64,000 nucleotides of DNA from Fulvitalea axinellae (GCF_036492835.1 NZ_AP025314.1:186001-250000); one strand, 5' to 3'. Shown: positions 7,880 to 17,017, counted from the stretch's first letter. Program-made: numbers and translations. The notes: a model not told the origin generated them from the letters alone.

Positions 7880-8737
7880 ATGAAAAAAGCGATATTATGC
7901 TTGGCGAGTTTGCTCATGTTGGTGACAACGGGATACTCGCAGTCGGTATGGAAGGTGGAGAAAGGCGGGAAGGTAATGTATCTGGGCGGAACGATACATA
8001 TGCTAAGGGAACAGGACTTTCCCCTGCCGGACGTTTACGACAAGACTTTAGAGAAGTCGGATGTCATAGCCTTTGAGGCGGATTTGGACAAAGCGAAGAC
8101 GCCCGATTTTGCCCAAATGGTGATGGCCAAGTGTCAATATTCTGACGGAAGGACCCTGCGGTCGGTATTGGAAGAGGACACTTACACGGCGTTGGAGGCC
8201 AAGGTAGAAAGCTACAAATTACCGATGGAGCACCTGACAAGGATGAAGCCTTCGATGGTTATGATTATGATGATGGCGATGGAAATGAAAAAGGTAGGCA
8301 TCGGGTCGAAAGGTGTAGATGCGGTTTATCATGAAAAAGCCAAAGACAGAAAACTTCCGATCAAGTACCTTGAGACTATGGAGGAGCAAATGGACTTGAT
8401 ATCCAAAATGGGCGAAGGAGACGAGGATGAATTTGTCAAGTATTCGTTGGAGGACATGAAAAATATGAGCGGAGATTTGGTGACGATGCTTGACGAGTGG
8501 AAGGCCGGGAAGCCGGAGTATTTTACTGAGAAAGTGAAAGAGATGAAATCCGATTACCCCGAAATTTATAAGGATCTGTTGACCGACAGAAATAATAAAT
8601 GGCTTCCGCAACTGGAAAATATGATGCAAGACGAACCCGCCGAGTTTGTGCTGGTAGGCGTGATGCATATGTACGGCAATGACGGATTAATACACCAGCT
8701 GGAAAGAAAAGGGTATAAGGTCTCGCAGTTGAAATGA
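7880..8737 (+). CDS. TraB/GumN family protein
   Basis: Exported protein of the TraB/GumN family, related to Tiki-type proteins; bacterial members are of uncertain function and may be metalloproteases. From the ATG at 7880 it is 285 residues with a signal peptide (MKKAILCLASLLMLVTTGYSQ). The N-terminal motif VMYLGGTIHMLREQD carries the GGTIH signature, and the C-terminal motif FVLVGVMHMYGNDGLIHQL carries the paired V-G-x-x-H signature. Between them are long helices rich in Met, Lys and Glu. The upstream TTG at 7814 would bury the signal peptide, so it is rejected. A hairpin terminator follows at 8794-8833. It stands alone between a degraded region and the convergent LRR gene. Confidence 0.88.
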   Translation: MKKAILCLASLLMLVTTGYSQSVWKVEKGGKVMYLGGTIHMLREQDFPLPDVYDKTLEKSDVIAFEADLDKAKTPDFAQMVMAKCQYSDGRTLRSVLEEDTYTALEAKVESYKLPMEHLTRMKPSMVMIMMMAMEMKKVGIGSKGVDAVYHEKAKDRKLPIKYLETMEEQMDLISKMGEGDEDEFVKYSLEDMKNMSGDLVTMLDEWKAGKPEYFTEKVKEMKSDYPEIYKDLLTDRNNKWLPQLENMMQDEPAEFVLVGVMHMYGNDGLIHQLERKGYKVSQLK

Positions 8738-8793
8738 CGGGGTGGTTTTACTCGTTGCAGGGAATTGGTGAGGTGTGGGTGGAGCCAAAGCTA

Positions 8794-8833
8794 AAAAACC
8801 GATACGGGAGACTTAGTTCCTGTATCGGTTTTT
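8794..8833 (+). terminator. Rho-independent terminator between TraB-like and LRR genes
   Basis: Stem of about 16 pairs, AAAAACCGATACGGGA with TCCTGTATCGGTTTTT (one G-U pair), 8-base loop, T-rich end. It is flanked by convergent genes and has A and T runs on both sides, so it may serve both strands. Confidence 0.8.
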
Positions 8834-8872
8834 ATTTTATGATCCTTTCCCTGAAGGATAGTGTGTTTAGAT

Positions 8873-11800
8873 CTACTGCTTCACGATTTTCTGGATGACT
8901 TTCCCGTTTACTCTAAGGATATACACCCCGCCTGCTAGGCCAGAGCAATTAAGGCTGTGAGTATTCGTTGCCACAGTGGCTTGCTTGACCGTGATTCCGT
9001 TGAGGTTTACGAGTTCGATGATATTTCCCGGGATCAGATTCCGTAGACTTAGCTGGTCGCTTACCGGATTGGGGCTGGCGGTGATTTCCCTCCTTTCATC
9101 TGCGCTTAGTAATGTCCCAATGCTGAAGTATTCCTCTTGAACTTTTAGTGTGTAGTTTTCTCCAGCGTCTAGTGTGCCGATCAGGATCTTGTATTTCCCG
9201 ACTTCTTCGCCTTCCTCACGGCTGAGTTCGCCGGTAATTTTATCACCGTCGATTAAGCCGGTTATCGTGTATTCAAGTGCGGGGTCCTCCTCCCCTATTA
9301 TCTTGAGTTGTTTTTGAGGAGTGACGGTCAGGATCCTTGGCTGTATATTGATTTCTTTTGTAAGAAAGGCCGGTTGGTATTCTTCGGTCGCTTCCAGCTT
9401 GGCTTCAATTTGTAGGGACTCTACTGTCTTGGCGTGTAGAACATTCCCTATTATTTGGCTTTTCTTGTCGCTAGCTTCTTTTAGGTAATAATTGATGGTT
9501 CCGCCGGATTTGCTGGTGGCGGTAAGGTTTATCCGGTCTCCATAGTATATCTGTTCGGGAAGTTCCCATGTTAGTTCGGCCGGTTTTCCTCCATAATATA
9601 TTTCCGTTTGCAGATATTGTTGGTCTTTTGCGCTATTGGCCAATGCGTCGTTGTAGATACGGCATAGAAACGCTCCGCTCTGCTTAAACTGGAATTTCCC
9701 GTCCTCAACTAGCCTTACTTTTGCGTCGTCGTTGGGATTGGTCTCAGTATCCGTAGTAATTTTATTGCCGTCTATATCCACCCATTCGAATCGGCTTGGG
9801 TTTTCAAATATTATTGCATAACTGGTGAGGTTGAGGGTTTCTTCCTTATTCCAGCTATTTTTTTCTATTAACTCCACGTTGGTTTGAGGCAATAGCACGG
9901 TGCCGGAGTTCGCCACTTCACGGTTCCAATTTTTGTAGGAAAGTGATTGAAATGATTCGGGTTTAAGATGATTGTTTTCGCATTTAACGCTCTTTAATGA
10001 TTCGTGTTGGCTTATATTCAGCGTTTTCAATTGATTGGACGAGCAATCAAGTGTGGCTAAGTCAGTATTTGCGCTTATATTCAGCGTTGTTAATTGGTTG
10101 TTGGAGCAAATGAACCACTGCAGAACTGTGTTTGCGTTCAGGTCTAGGGTAGTCAATTGGTTACTGTTGCAATGAAGCCTTTTCAGAGCGGGATTGGTAT
10201 TTAAGTCTAATGTTGCTAGGGCGTTTTGAGAACACTCTAGTCTTTCCAGGGAGGTGTTGGTGCTTAGGTCTAAGGAGGTCAATTGATTGTTGGAACAATT
10301 TATTTCCACCAAGGATACGTTAGTGTTTATACCAAGGGTTGTTAATTGGTTCCTCGAACAGTTTATCGTCGTTAGACTAGTATTAGCGCTTAGACCTAGG
10401 GTTGTTAATTGGTTGGCTGAACAGTTAATTGTCTTTAGACTGGTATTAGCGCTCAGATCTAGGGTAGTTAATTGGTTGGCCGAACAGTTAATTGTCTTTA
10501 GACTGGTATTAGCGCTAAGGTCCAATGCGGTTAGTTGATTGGCGGAACATTCAAGCATTACTATGGAGGGGTTGGCGCTCAAATCTAAGGAAGATAACTG
10601 ATTGCTATGACAATATAGTGAATGCAGTTTAGTGTTAGTGATCAAATCAAGTGCTGCCAATTGGTTTCCAGAACATGTAACCTCCATTAATGCGGTGTTA
10701 GTACTTAGGTTCAGAGCTGTCAGTTGGTTGCTGGAACAGTTAATCTCAGTAAGAACGGTGTTGGCGCTTAGGTTTAAGGATGTCAATTGATTGTCGGAAC
10801 AATAAAGCTCCTTCAGGGCTGTGAAGGGGCTTAAGTCCATTGTTCCTTTCAGTTTTCTTTGGGCGATATCTAATTTGGTAACCCGGTAGGGGATTTTAGA
10901 TACGTCCCATTCGACAGTGTTTATCCAACTTGAAGTCTCCTCAAACGTTCCTTTTTCCAAATCTATAACCCAAGGTAGGCGTTTGCTTTCGTCATTGGCT
11001 GTTTGAATGTCTTGCATGTCGAGGATAGCCTGAAGGGCAATTAGTTCCTTATCGTCGTACACGGAACCTACGATATATGATGCGGTTTCCAAGTATTGGT
11101 CCTCTTCGTATACATGCCGTAACGCAGTGTTATGTATCCGACAGCGGAAGACCCCGTTTTGCTTAAACATAAACTTTCCCGTTTCTAGCTTACGTATTTT
11201 CGCTTCATCGTTAGGTGAAGTCTTCGAGTCTACTGAAACAGGTTCACCCCTGAGATCAACCCACTCATAACGGCTATTTCTGTTATAGATCTGCTTTTGG
11301 CTACTCAGGTCAATGATTTGGCCTGTTTCCCATTTGTCTGTTTCGGAAAACTTCAGAGATCTCTGGGGCAATAATTTTTCTCCCCAGCCTTGTCTGTCGT
11401 AAAAGTTCCAACTGTCATATGAGGGAGATTGGAAGTACTGAATTCTCAATTGGTTGTTGTAGCATTTAATGTTTGATAGAACGGTGTTTTTGGTCAGGTC
11501 CAGTGCTGTCAACTGGTTGTTGGAACATTCAAGCTCTACTAGGGCTGTGTTTTTGGATAGGTCCAACGCTGTTAATTGGTTGTTATGGCAATCCAACCAT
11601 TTCAACTTTGTGTTGGTTCTCAAGTCTAGCGTTGTCAAATGGTTGTCTTGGCATCTCAGCCAGTTCAAAGTTGTGTTAGTTCTCAAGTCCAATGTTGTCA
11701 ACTGGTTCTTTGTGCAAGCAAGAGTTTCGAGTGTTGTGTTTGCGCTTAAGTCCAATGTTGTCAACTGATTGTTTTCGCAAGAGAGGAGCCGTAATGCTGT

Positions 11801-12658
11801 GTTAGCCTTAAGGTCTAGGATTGTCAATTGGTTGTATTCGCAAGAGAGGAGCTGTAATGCCGTGTTAGCCTTAAGGTCTAGGGTTGTAAATTGGTTTGCG
11901 GAGCAATGTAGACCTCTCAGGGCGGTATTGTTACTCACATCCAGAACTGTCAATTGGTTGTTGTTGCATCTTAGCCAGTCCAAAGCTGTGTTTTTGGATA
12001 GGTCCAGCGCTGTTAATTGATTATACGAGCAATCAAGTAGTTCTAGAGCAGTGTTTGCGCCGAGGGTCAACGTTGACAATTGATTTGTGGCGCAATGAAC
12101 CTCCTTTAGGTTAGTTTGAGTACTCAGGTCTAGTGTTGTCAGTTGATTGTTCCAGCAAGAAAGCTCGGTCAGATTAGTATTATTTGCGCTGAGAGTCAGT
12201 GTTTGCAATTGGTTCCTATAGCAACTAACTTTCTCCAAATTGGTGTTTTTGCTCAGATCTAGAGTTCTTAATTGGTTTTCGGAACAGTAAAGCTCTTTCA
12301 AGTTAGGGGTTCCGCTTAAATCCAAGCCAGTGAGCTGGTTTTCGGCACAATTAAGCTCCGTTAGCGCATCTAAAGGTCTCAAGTCCCAACTTCCTTCCAA
12401 ACGACTATTCCACAACCTGAGTGCTGTCAGTCGCCTTGGTTTTTCATCATTCCAATCAAGAGTAAGGTCGTGTGAGTAAATAATGGTATTGGCCTTTAGG
12501 TCAATCTTCCAGTCTAGTTTTCTGGGATTGGCGTCCTGGATAGTTTTCAGTACTTGCAAATCGTCAGGATGGACGTTTGTAACTCTGGTTTTCGCCATTA
12601 TATGCCCGAAAGACAGTAGAAATATGACGGCTAAAAAATACACGCTCCGTAATTTCAT
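8873..12658 (-). CDS. Giant secreted leucine-rich-repeat protein with type IX sorting domain
   Basis: A 1261-residue exported protein. A signal peptide (VYFLAVIFLLSFGHIMAKT) is followed by two similar halves. Each has an N-terminal cap (around VLKTIQDANPRKLDW and LQAILDMQDIQTANDES), an LRR block of 21-residue units of the form LxxLxCxxNQLTxLDLSxNT, and an Ig-like region containing FEWVDIDG or YEWVDLRG. I count 15 units in the first block and 14 in the second. Nearly every unit has a Cys in the same column. Then come MBG-like sandwich repeats (AELTWELPEQIYYGDRINLT, ILTVTPQKQLKIIGEEDPAL) and a C-terminal sorting domain (ASPNPVSDQLSLRNLIPGN, AGGVYILRVNGKVIQKIVKQ) typical of the type IX secretion system. 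Expected at the cell surface in adhesion or substrate binding; the ligand is unknown. Start ATG 12656-12658. Confidence 0.93.
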   Translation of the reverse strand: MKLRSVYFLAVIFLLSFGHIMAKTRVTNVHPDDLQVLKTIQDANPRKLDWKIDLKANTIIYSHDLTLDWNDEKPRRLTALRLWNSRLEGSWDLRPLDALTELNCAENQLTGLDLSGTPNLKELYCSENQLRTLDLSKNTNLEKVSCYRNQLQTLTLSANNTNLTELSCWNNQLTTLDLSTQTNLKEVHCATNQLSTLTLGANTALELLDCSYNQLTALDLSKNTALDWLRCNNNQLTVLDVSNNTALRGLHCSANQFTTLDLKANTALQLLSCEYNQLTILDLKANTALRLLSCENNQLTTLDLSANTTLETLACTKNQLTTLDLRTNTTLNWLRCQDNHLTTLDLRTNTKLKWLDCHNNQLTALDLSKNTALVELECSNNQLTALDLTKNTVLSNIKCYNNQLRIQYFQSPSYDSWNFYDRQGWGEKLLPQRSLKFSETDKWETGQIIDLSSQKQIYNRNSRYEWVDLRGEPVSVDSKTSPNDEAKIRKLETGKFMFKQNGVFRCRIHNTALRHVYEEDQYLETASYIVGSVYDDKELIALQAILDMQDIQTANDESKRLPWVIDLEKGTFEETSSWINTVEWDVSKIPYRVTKLDIAQRKLKGTMDLSPFTALKELYCSDNQLTSLNLSANTVLTEINCSSNQLTALNLSTNTALMEVTCSGNQLAALDLITNTKLHSLYCHSNQLSSLDLSANPSIVMLECSANQLTALDLSANTSLKTINCSANQLTTLDLSANTSLKTINCSANQLTTLGLSANTSLTTINCSRNQLTTLGINTNVSLVEINCSNNQLTSLDLSTNTSLERLECSQNALATLDLNTNPALKRLHCNSNQLTTLDLNANTVLQWFICSNNQLTTLNISANTDLATLDCSSNQLKTLNISQHESLKSVKCENNHLKPESFQSLSYKNWNREVANSGTVLLPQTNVELIEKNSWNKEETLNLTSYAIIFENPSRFEWVDIDGNKITTDTETNPNDDAKVRLVEDGKFQFKQSGAFLCRIYNDALANSAKDQQYLQTEIYYGGKPAELTWELPEQIYYGDRINLTATSKSGGTINYYLKEASDKKSQIIGNVLHAKTVESLQIEAKLEATEEYQPAFLTKEINIQPRILTVTPQKQLKIIGEEDPALEYTITGLIDGDKITGELSREEGEEVGKYKILIGTLDAGENYTLKVQEEYFSIGTLLSADERREITASPNPVSDQLSLRNLIPGNIIELVNLNGITVKQATVATNTHSLNCSGLAGGVYILRVNGKVIQKIVKQ
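9950..10831 (-). repeat. Second LRR block, 14 tandem 63-bp units
   Basis: Fourteen tandem 21-codon units fill exactly 882 bases. Units near 10390-10530 are almost identical at DNA level (gene-sense motif SANTSLKTINCSANQLTT occurs twice in a row), which points to recent duplication, while the outer units have diverged. Such repeats can change copy number. Confidence 0.9.
11432..12380 (-). repeat. First LRR block, 15 tandem units of 63 bp (one of 66 bp)
   Basis: Fifteen tandem units; the fourth is 22 residues long (SANNTNLTELSCWNNQLTTL), giving one 66-base unit. Two adjacent units near 11770-11880 (KANTALQLLSCEYNQLT and KANTALRLLSCENNQLT) are nearly identical in DNA. The block starts at RPLDAL and ends at NNQLRIQYF. 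Confidence 0.9.
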
Positions 12659-12792
12659 TACTATAAATTCTTATTAAAAATTAATTTTAGCCTAAAATAA
12701 TGAAAATAAATCCTAGCTTACAATGGATATGTAAATATAAAATTACCATAATTTAATATGTGATAGGGATTTACATATGAGAATGGGGTTAG

Positions 12793-13008
12793 TGTTCTAT
12801 CCTGAAGCTGGACGATGACGGCCAGTCGTCGGTATTGGATTTGGTACATGCCAATTCGGATTCCATCGCTCTGGAACTTCAGCGTTTGGCGCACAGGCAG
12901 GCGGTGATCAATTATATCGAACGGTTTGTGGTGCCCGGCAATTTGGGCGCAGGCACGGTGACGTTTGACGGAGTGGAGTATGTGGCGGAGGAAGTCGCTC
13001 AGGATTGA
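12793..13008 (+). pseudogene. 5'-truncated coding remnant
   Basis: A frame without a start codon runs from just after a TAG to TGA at 13006-13008, about 71 residues. It reads as real protein: SILKLDDDGQSSVLDLVHAN, LELQRLAHRQAVINYIERF, VVPGNLGAGTVTFDGVEYVA. The local base composition is GC-richer than the AT-rich sequence just upstream (12660-12790), and a strong terminator follows 37 bases later, as if the 3' end of a lost gene survives. No family recognised. The 12659-12792 stretch is AT-rich leader of the LRR gene. Confidence 0.45.
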
Positions 13009-13044
13009 TATATAGGCCTTTGGGTTGAGTCGTGAGTATAATCA

Positions 13045-13077
13045 AAGGGCCCCGCCATGGCGGGACCCTTAATTTTT
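13045..13077 (+). terminator. Rho-independent terminator
   Basis: Stem AAGGG-CCCGCC with GGCGGG-CCCTT (one internal mismatch) and an AT loop is followed by AATTTTTATT. On the plus strand it ends the truncated remnant; it sits against the stop of the convergent lipoprotein gene at 13076. Confidence 0.75.
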
Positions 13078-13783
13078 ATTTCCCTTCAAACTGTTGCTGG
13101 ATCTGTTTTAGGCTTTTGAGAAGGGGGACAAATTCATCGTATTTCTTTTTGTTTTCCTTGTAGTTGTCCTCCAATTCCGGTGTTACGTTTTGCCCTTTCT
13201 GGTTTGCTATTTTCTCGGAAAAGGCCTTAATCTCCGCTTGGTGCTGGTGTATGTGGTTTTTCAAATCCATGATAATCGACAAGGCCTTGTCGTGACCGGT
13301 ATTGATGTTGTTTTTCTCCTTCATCCAGAAAGCGATCGCGTCATCCAGAGAATTGAATTTTGTTACGGCATTATCTTCCGGTACCGGAATCAAATTGAAT
13401 TTCTTTCCTTCGAATGTTCCTTGAGCCGCCATAAGATTATCCAGAAAGCTTACGAAATGAATATGTTTCTTCATGTTCTTATCAGCGCTTTCGATGATCT
13501 TTTTCTCTAAAGCGGAAGCTTCTTTCTGTTTCTTTTTTGCCCTTAGTGTGGCTATCTCTTTTTTGGATCCATCAATATATGATGCGAATTCTTTTAGCCT
13601 TTCTTTATGGGTGTCGATCTTTTTTTCGAATCCGGTCAGAATGGAAAGCGCTTCGCTGTGGTCTTTCCTAATCTCCGCCATTTCCATTTTCCATGAGTCG
13701 TAAGTCTTGTCAGACTCTTTGTTTTTATTGTTGCATGAGAACAATAGCGCAAATGCGAATAGTAAGATTGCTGTTCTTTTCAT
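13076..13783 (-). CDS. Coiled-coil lipoprotein, function unknown
   Basis: Predicted lipoprotein of 235 residues starting at the ATG 13781-13783 (MKRTAILLFAFALLFSCNNK); the lipobox is LFSC with Asn following. The mature part is almost wholly helical and charged, with two related halves: an N-terminal helix pair (HSEALSILTGFEKKIDTHKE, YIDGSKKEIATLRAKKKQ) and a C-terminal pair (HDKALSIIMDLKNHIHQHQ, IKAFSEKIANQKGQ). The parallel of SEALSILTGF and DKALSIIMDL with following K-x-x-I-x-x-H suggests an internal duplication. The upstream ATG at 13822 gives a non-signal leader and is rejected. It faces a terminator and lies upstream of, and separate from, the sulfatase. No family recognised. Confidence 0.72.
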   Translation of the reverse strand: MKRTAILLFAFALLFSCNNKNKESDKTYDSWKMEMAEIRKDHSEALSILTGFEKKIDTHKERLKEFASYIDGSKKEIATLRAKKKQKEASALEKKIIESADKNMKKHIHFVSFLDNLMAAQGTFEGKKFNLIPVPEDNAVTKFNSLDDAIAFWMKEKNNINTGHDKALSIIMDLKNHIHQHQAEIKAFSEKIANQKGQNVTPELEDNYKENKKKYDEFVPLLKSLKQIQQQFEGK

Positions 13784-13910
13784 TTTCTGGACCTTTTGCT
13801 GATTAACTTCATTACAAACCAAGTATTGACAGCAAGGGTTCCTTTTGGGTTCCGGTTCGGTGTTTTTTCCTCCAGAAAGGCTGAGGGTTTATATTTCTTC
13901 TAGGCCTAAC

Positions 13911-15362
13911 TCAATTCTTCTCGTACCAATCGCCCCCCTCTTCCACCATTTCGGATCGTTTTTCCAGCATGGATTTCTTCAGCCGTTCCAATAATTCTGG
14001 CTCCGATTCGGATAGGTCAACCCGCTGTTCCAGATCTTCGCCGATGTTGTAAAGCTCAAAATACTTCGGCTCCTGATTTTTCAGCGCTTTCATATGGCTC
14101 TCCTGAAAGCGCCATTGTGACGGCTCGCCTTTCTTTGGTTTAAAAAGGGCTTCTTTTCCCTCGTTATAATGCTTTTGCCATGGTTTGGGCGGGTTTTGGT
14201 AGCCAAGCAATACCATATCACCTTGCCGGAGCATACATATGGGGTCGTGGAAATACCGGTAAAAGAACAATGGCTCTTTGCGGATTTGGGTTCTGGCGAA
14301 GCCTAAGAAAATTTGGGAAAGGTCTTCGCCGTCTATCGCCTTTTTGTCGGGGACTGGGCTTTGAGTCAGTTTGGCGAGGGTGGGCAGTACATCCGTAAAA
14401 TGTCCGGGATTATGCGATACGGTTCCCGCCGGAATCCGACCTTTCCAATAAGCGATAAACGGAACCCGGATACCGCCTTCGTACTGGAAGCATTTCTGCC
14501 CGCGGAACGGATTATTGGAGCCCTTTACTTTCGAGCCATTGTCGGAAGTGTAGAGGATGATGGTGTTTTCGTCCAGCCCGTTTTTCTTTAGGTAGCTCAT
14601 TAGGCGCCCTACAGCGTAGTCCATGTTCTCTATGCACCCGTAGTAGGCCTTATGGGTTTTGTGTCGCTTCTTCAGGCTATCGGGCGCGGCCACTTTGTTG
14701 TGCGGTTCATGAAACCAAACGTTTATATAGAACGGCGATTCGTCGTCTTTCTTTTTGTTAAGCCAAGTGATAGCTTCCTCTACCACTAAGTGACTGGAAT
14801 AACCTTTCAGCTCGTTGAGCTTCTCCCTGTTCCGTATAAAGTTGACGGGGTTTCGGTGTGATGGAATGGCGTTGTTATGAGTCCAGAAGGCGTAATCGAA
14901 ACCTTGGTCCAAGGGCTCCGGCTGTGGCATATCTTGTGACGTAAGGTGCCATTTTCCGAAATGTCCGGTGGCGTAGCCCTGTTCCTTGAGCATTTCCGCA
15001 ATGGTGGTTTCCTCTGCTTCTAGATGCATGGGGACTTTTGGCGGAATCCAGTTGTAGATGCCCAACCGGGTTTTGTTTCTGCCCGTCAGCAAAGCCGCCC
15101 GGGACGGGGAACACACGGCCGCACCGCTGTAAAAATCGGTGAACAGAAGCCCTTGCTTGGCCAAGCCGTCGATATGGGGTGTGTTGCTGGTAGGAATTTC
15201 GCCTGTTTGCGGAGCGTTTTTCGCCCGGTAACACGACAGATCGTTATATCCCAAATCGTCGGCTACCATTAGAATGATATTGGGAGGCCTTTTCTGCTTT
15301 TGACTACAACTTGTAAAGAAAAATATCAGCCCGATTAAAAAGAAAGGGATCCTAATGCTCAT
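13911..15362 (-). CDS. Sulfatase (arylsulfatase type, S1 family), lipoprotein
   Basis: Predicted outer-membrane-anchored type I sulfatase that removes sulfate esters, probably from algal or animal sulfated glycans. It is 483 residues with lipobox (IFFFTSCSQK). Metal ligands DD at residues 35-36 are in MVADDLGYND. The active-site signature is C84-S-P-S-R88 in AAVCSPSRAALLTGR, where Cys becomes formylglycine. Further motifs: GHFGKWHL, and the second metal motif LYTSDNGSK. The C-terminal subdomain runs to GGDWYEKN. It is a stand-alone gene without a SusC/SusD pair. An anaerobic or aerobic maturase gene is needed and is not in the window. The substrate cannot be read from sequence. Confidence 0.94.
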   Translation of the reverse strand: MSIRIPFFLIGLIFFFTSCSQKQKRPPNIILMVADDLGYNDLSCYRAKNAPQTGEIPTSNTPHIDGLAKQGLLFTDFYSGAAVCSPSRAALLTGRNKTRLGIYNWIPPKVPMHLEAEETTIAEMLKEQGYATGHFGKWHLTSQDMPQPEPLDQGFDYAFWTHNNAIPSHRNPVNFIRNREKLNELKGYSSHLVVEEAITWLNKKKDDESPFYINVWFHEPHNKVAAPDSLKKRHKTHKAYYGCIENMDYAVGRLMSYLKKNGLDENTIILYTSDNGSKVKGSNNPFRGQKCFQYEGGIRVPFIAYWKGRIPAGTVSHNPGHFTDVLPTLAKLTQSPVPDKKAIDGEDLSQIFLGFARTQIRKEPLFFYRYFHDPICMLRQGDMVLLGYQNPPKPWQKHYNEGKEALFKPKKGEPSQWRFQESHMKALKNQEPKYFELYNIGEDLEQRVDLSESEPELLERLKKSMLEKRSEMVEEGGDWYEKN

Positions 15363-15768
15363 TTGCTTGTCGTTTTTAGTCTAAAAATTATTTGTTGGGT
15401 CTTAGGTATAAGGTATTCGGTTTGAGGTATCTCATTGGTTCGGAAACTTTCCCTGTTTTGGTCTGAAAAAAGCCTCTTACTCCTTCATTATTCCTAAAAA
15501 TCCAAAGGTGCGGATTTTACCTCGGGCTGGTCCGTATAGATGTTTTTTTGTCTGTCAGTTGTGTGTATTTATAGGGTTGTAATATTTATGTAAGAGCGAA
15601 ATGTTTTGGTAAAGCGTATTGCCGGCGCACTGGTTGTTAGTGCGTTTCGGGTTTCTGAATATAATGTTCTTGGGGTATTGTGTTCCAAACAATCTTATGG
15701 GATGAACACTTAAAGTCATTTTATAGAGAGGAGTTTTATTTGACGGAACGAGTCCTTGGATCGGGAAT
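15363..15768. other. Non-coding region between sulfatase and corA
   Basis: 406 bases without a supportable gene. It holds a GGTAT-rich dispersed repeat (15398-15431, listed separately) and a small hairpin, CGCACT/AGTGCG with a 7-base loop, at 15626-15644. The rest is AT-rich divergent promoter space. Confidence 0.5.
15398..15431 (+). repeat. GGTAT-rich dispersed repeat, copy 1
   Basis: A 34-base stretch built of short GGTAT-containing units begins GGTCTTAGGTAT and ends GGTATC. It matches the minus-strand sequence at 59761-59794 at 28 of 34 positions by hand count. Both copies are intergenic. Confidence 0.5.
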
Positions 15769-16836
15769 ATGAAACATAGCGACAGAATATCGGATAAGGC
15801 CGGTTTACCGCCGGGTTCGGCCGTGTTTGTGGGCCGGGAAGCGCCATTGCCGACCCAAATCAGCGTGATTGATTTTGGAAAAGGATATTTCAGCGAAAAG
15901 GTCTCGCCCAGTTTATGCGAAGCGTGGGAAGTGCCAAGGCCCGAAGGTGCTACCCGTTGGATCAACGTGCGTGGTATGGAGGATGTGCAAGGTTTTGCGA
16001 AAGCTTTCGAAAAGATGGGGCTGTCGTCACTGTATCTTGAGGATATCCTGAATACGCAACACCGGCCCAAGGCTGAACTGGCTCCCCCTTGTCTGTTTGT
16101 GGTAATGAAACGCCTGCTGACTGACAACAGCGGTTACCGGCTTAGGGCACCTCAGGTCAGCGTCATTATGGGGCCAGATTGGCTGGTTTCTTTCCAAGAG
16201 CAACACGAGGACGTGTTCGGAGATATAGTTAGAAGGTTGGGGAATCCGCAAAGCCTTGTGCGTGGCAAAAGTCCCTCCTATATGCTGTACCGGATGATGG
16301 ACGTGGTGACGGACAATTATTATTTGGTGACGGAAAAAGCGGGGGAGCTAATCGAGCGTTTGGAGGATCGGGTGTTTGAAGGCAAAGCGGACGGCAAGAC
16401 CTTGAGGCAGATCCAACGCTTACGGAAATTGTTGGTGAATTTGCGCAGGGCCAGTTCGCCCTTGCGCGAGGCGGTGTCCGTGATTTTGCGTGACGGACAT
16501 GACCTGGTTGGGGAAGAGACGGTCCGCTATTTCCGTGACGTGTATGATCATGTGATTCAGATTAACGAAACGGTGGAGACTTTGCGCGACTTGCTTTCGG
16601 GCGTAATGGACCTTTACTTGTCCGGCACAAGTAACCGCATGAACCAAACGATGCAGGTGCTGACGGTGATCGCCACCATTTTTATTCCCCTGACTTTTTT
16701 GGCTGGCGTATACGGGATGAATTTCAAATACATGCCGGAGCTGGGTTGGCGTTACGGCTATTTGGGCGTGTGGGTGATTATGTTGTCGGTGGCCGCCGTC
16801 ATGCTGTTGTATTTTAAGCGGAAAGGTTGGCTGTAA
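15769..16836 (+). CDS. corA: Magnesium/cobalt transport protein CorA
   Basis: Inner-membrane pentameric channel for Mg2+, Co2+ and Ni2+ uptake. The 355-residue protein has the long N-terminal cytosolic alpha/beta domain, a helical stalk with HVIQINETVETLRDLLSG, and two C-terminal helices. TM1 near residues 296-318 ends with the selectivity motif YGMN in FLAGVYGMNFKYMPEL, and TM2 (GVWVIMLSVAAVMLLYF) ends in the basic tail KRKGWL. The motif is intact. Start ATG 15769 is the first in frame and gives full family length. It is flanked on both sides by non-coding DNA, so it is probably monocistronic. Confidence 0.95.
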   Translation: MKHSDRISDKAGLPPGSAVFVGREAPLPTQISVIDFGKGYFSEKVSPSLCEAWEVPRPEGATRWINVRGMEDVQGFAKAFEKMGLSSLYLEDILNTQHRPKAELAPPCLFVVMKRLLTDNSGYRLRAPQVSVIMGPDWLVSFQEQHEDVFGDIVRRLGNPQSLVRGKSPSYMLYRMMDVVTDNYYLVTEKAGELIERLEDRVFEGKADGKTLRQIQRLRKLLVNLRRASSPLREAVSVILRDGHDLVGEETVRYFRDVYDHVIQINETVETLRDLLSGVMDLYLSGTSNRMNQTMQVLTVIATIFIPLTFLAGVYGMNFKYMPELGWRYGYLGVWVIMLSVAAVMLLYFKRKGWL

Positions 16837-17017
16837 TAGACCTTCGGGTTTTCCGAAACGGTTTTAGGAATACAGAAAAGTGGGTTGTCCTTTTTCACTA
16901 GTACGTCACAAATTCAACAGTTTCTTAAAGAAGAAAAACAAAATCATGCACTTATGTAAATTTATATTTTAAGTAATTGATATATTCGTGGAAAAATAAG
17001 AATCAAAAAGAATAAAA

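Noticed and set aside
10287..12020. CRISPR-like regular repeats and plus-strand frames in the LRR gene
   Set aside because: The 63-bp period is the coding repeat of the LRR protein in phase with its codons; there are no spacers, and the plus-strand frames are shadows.
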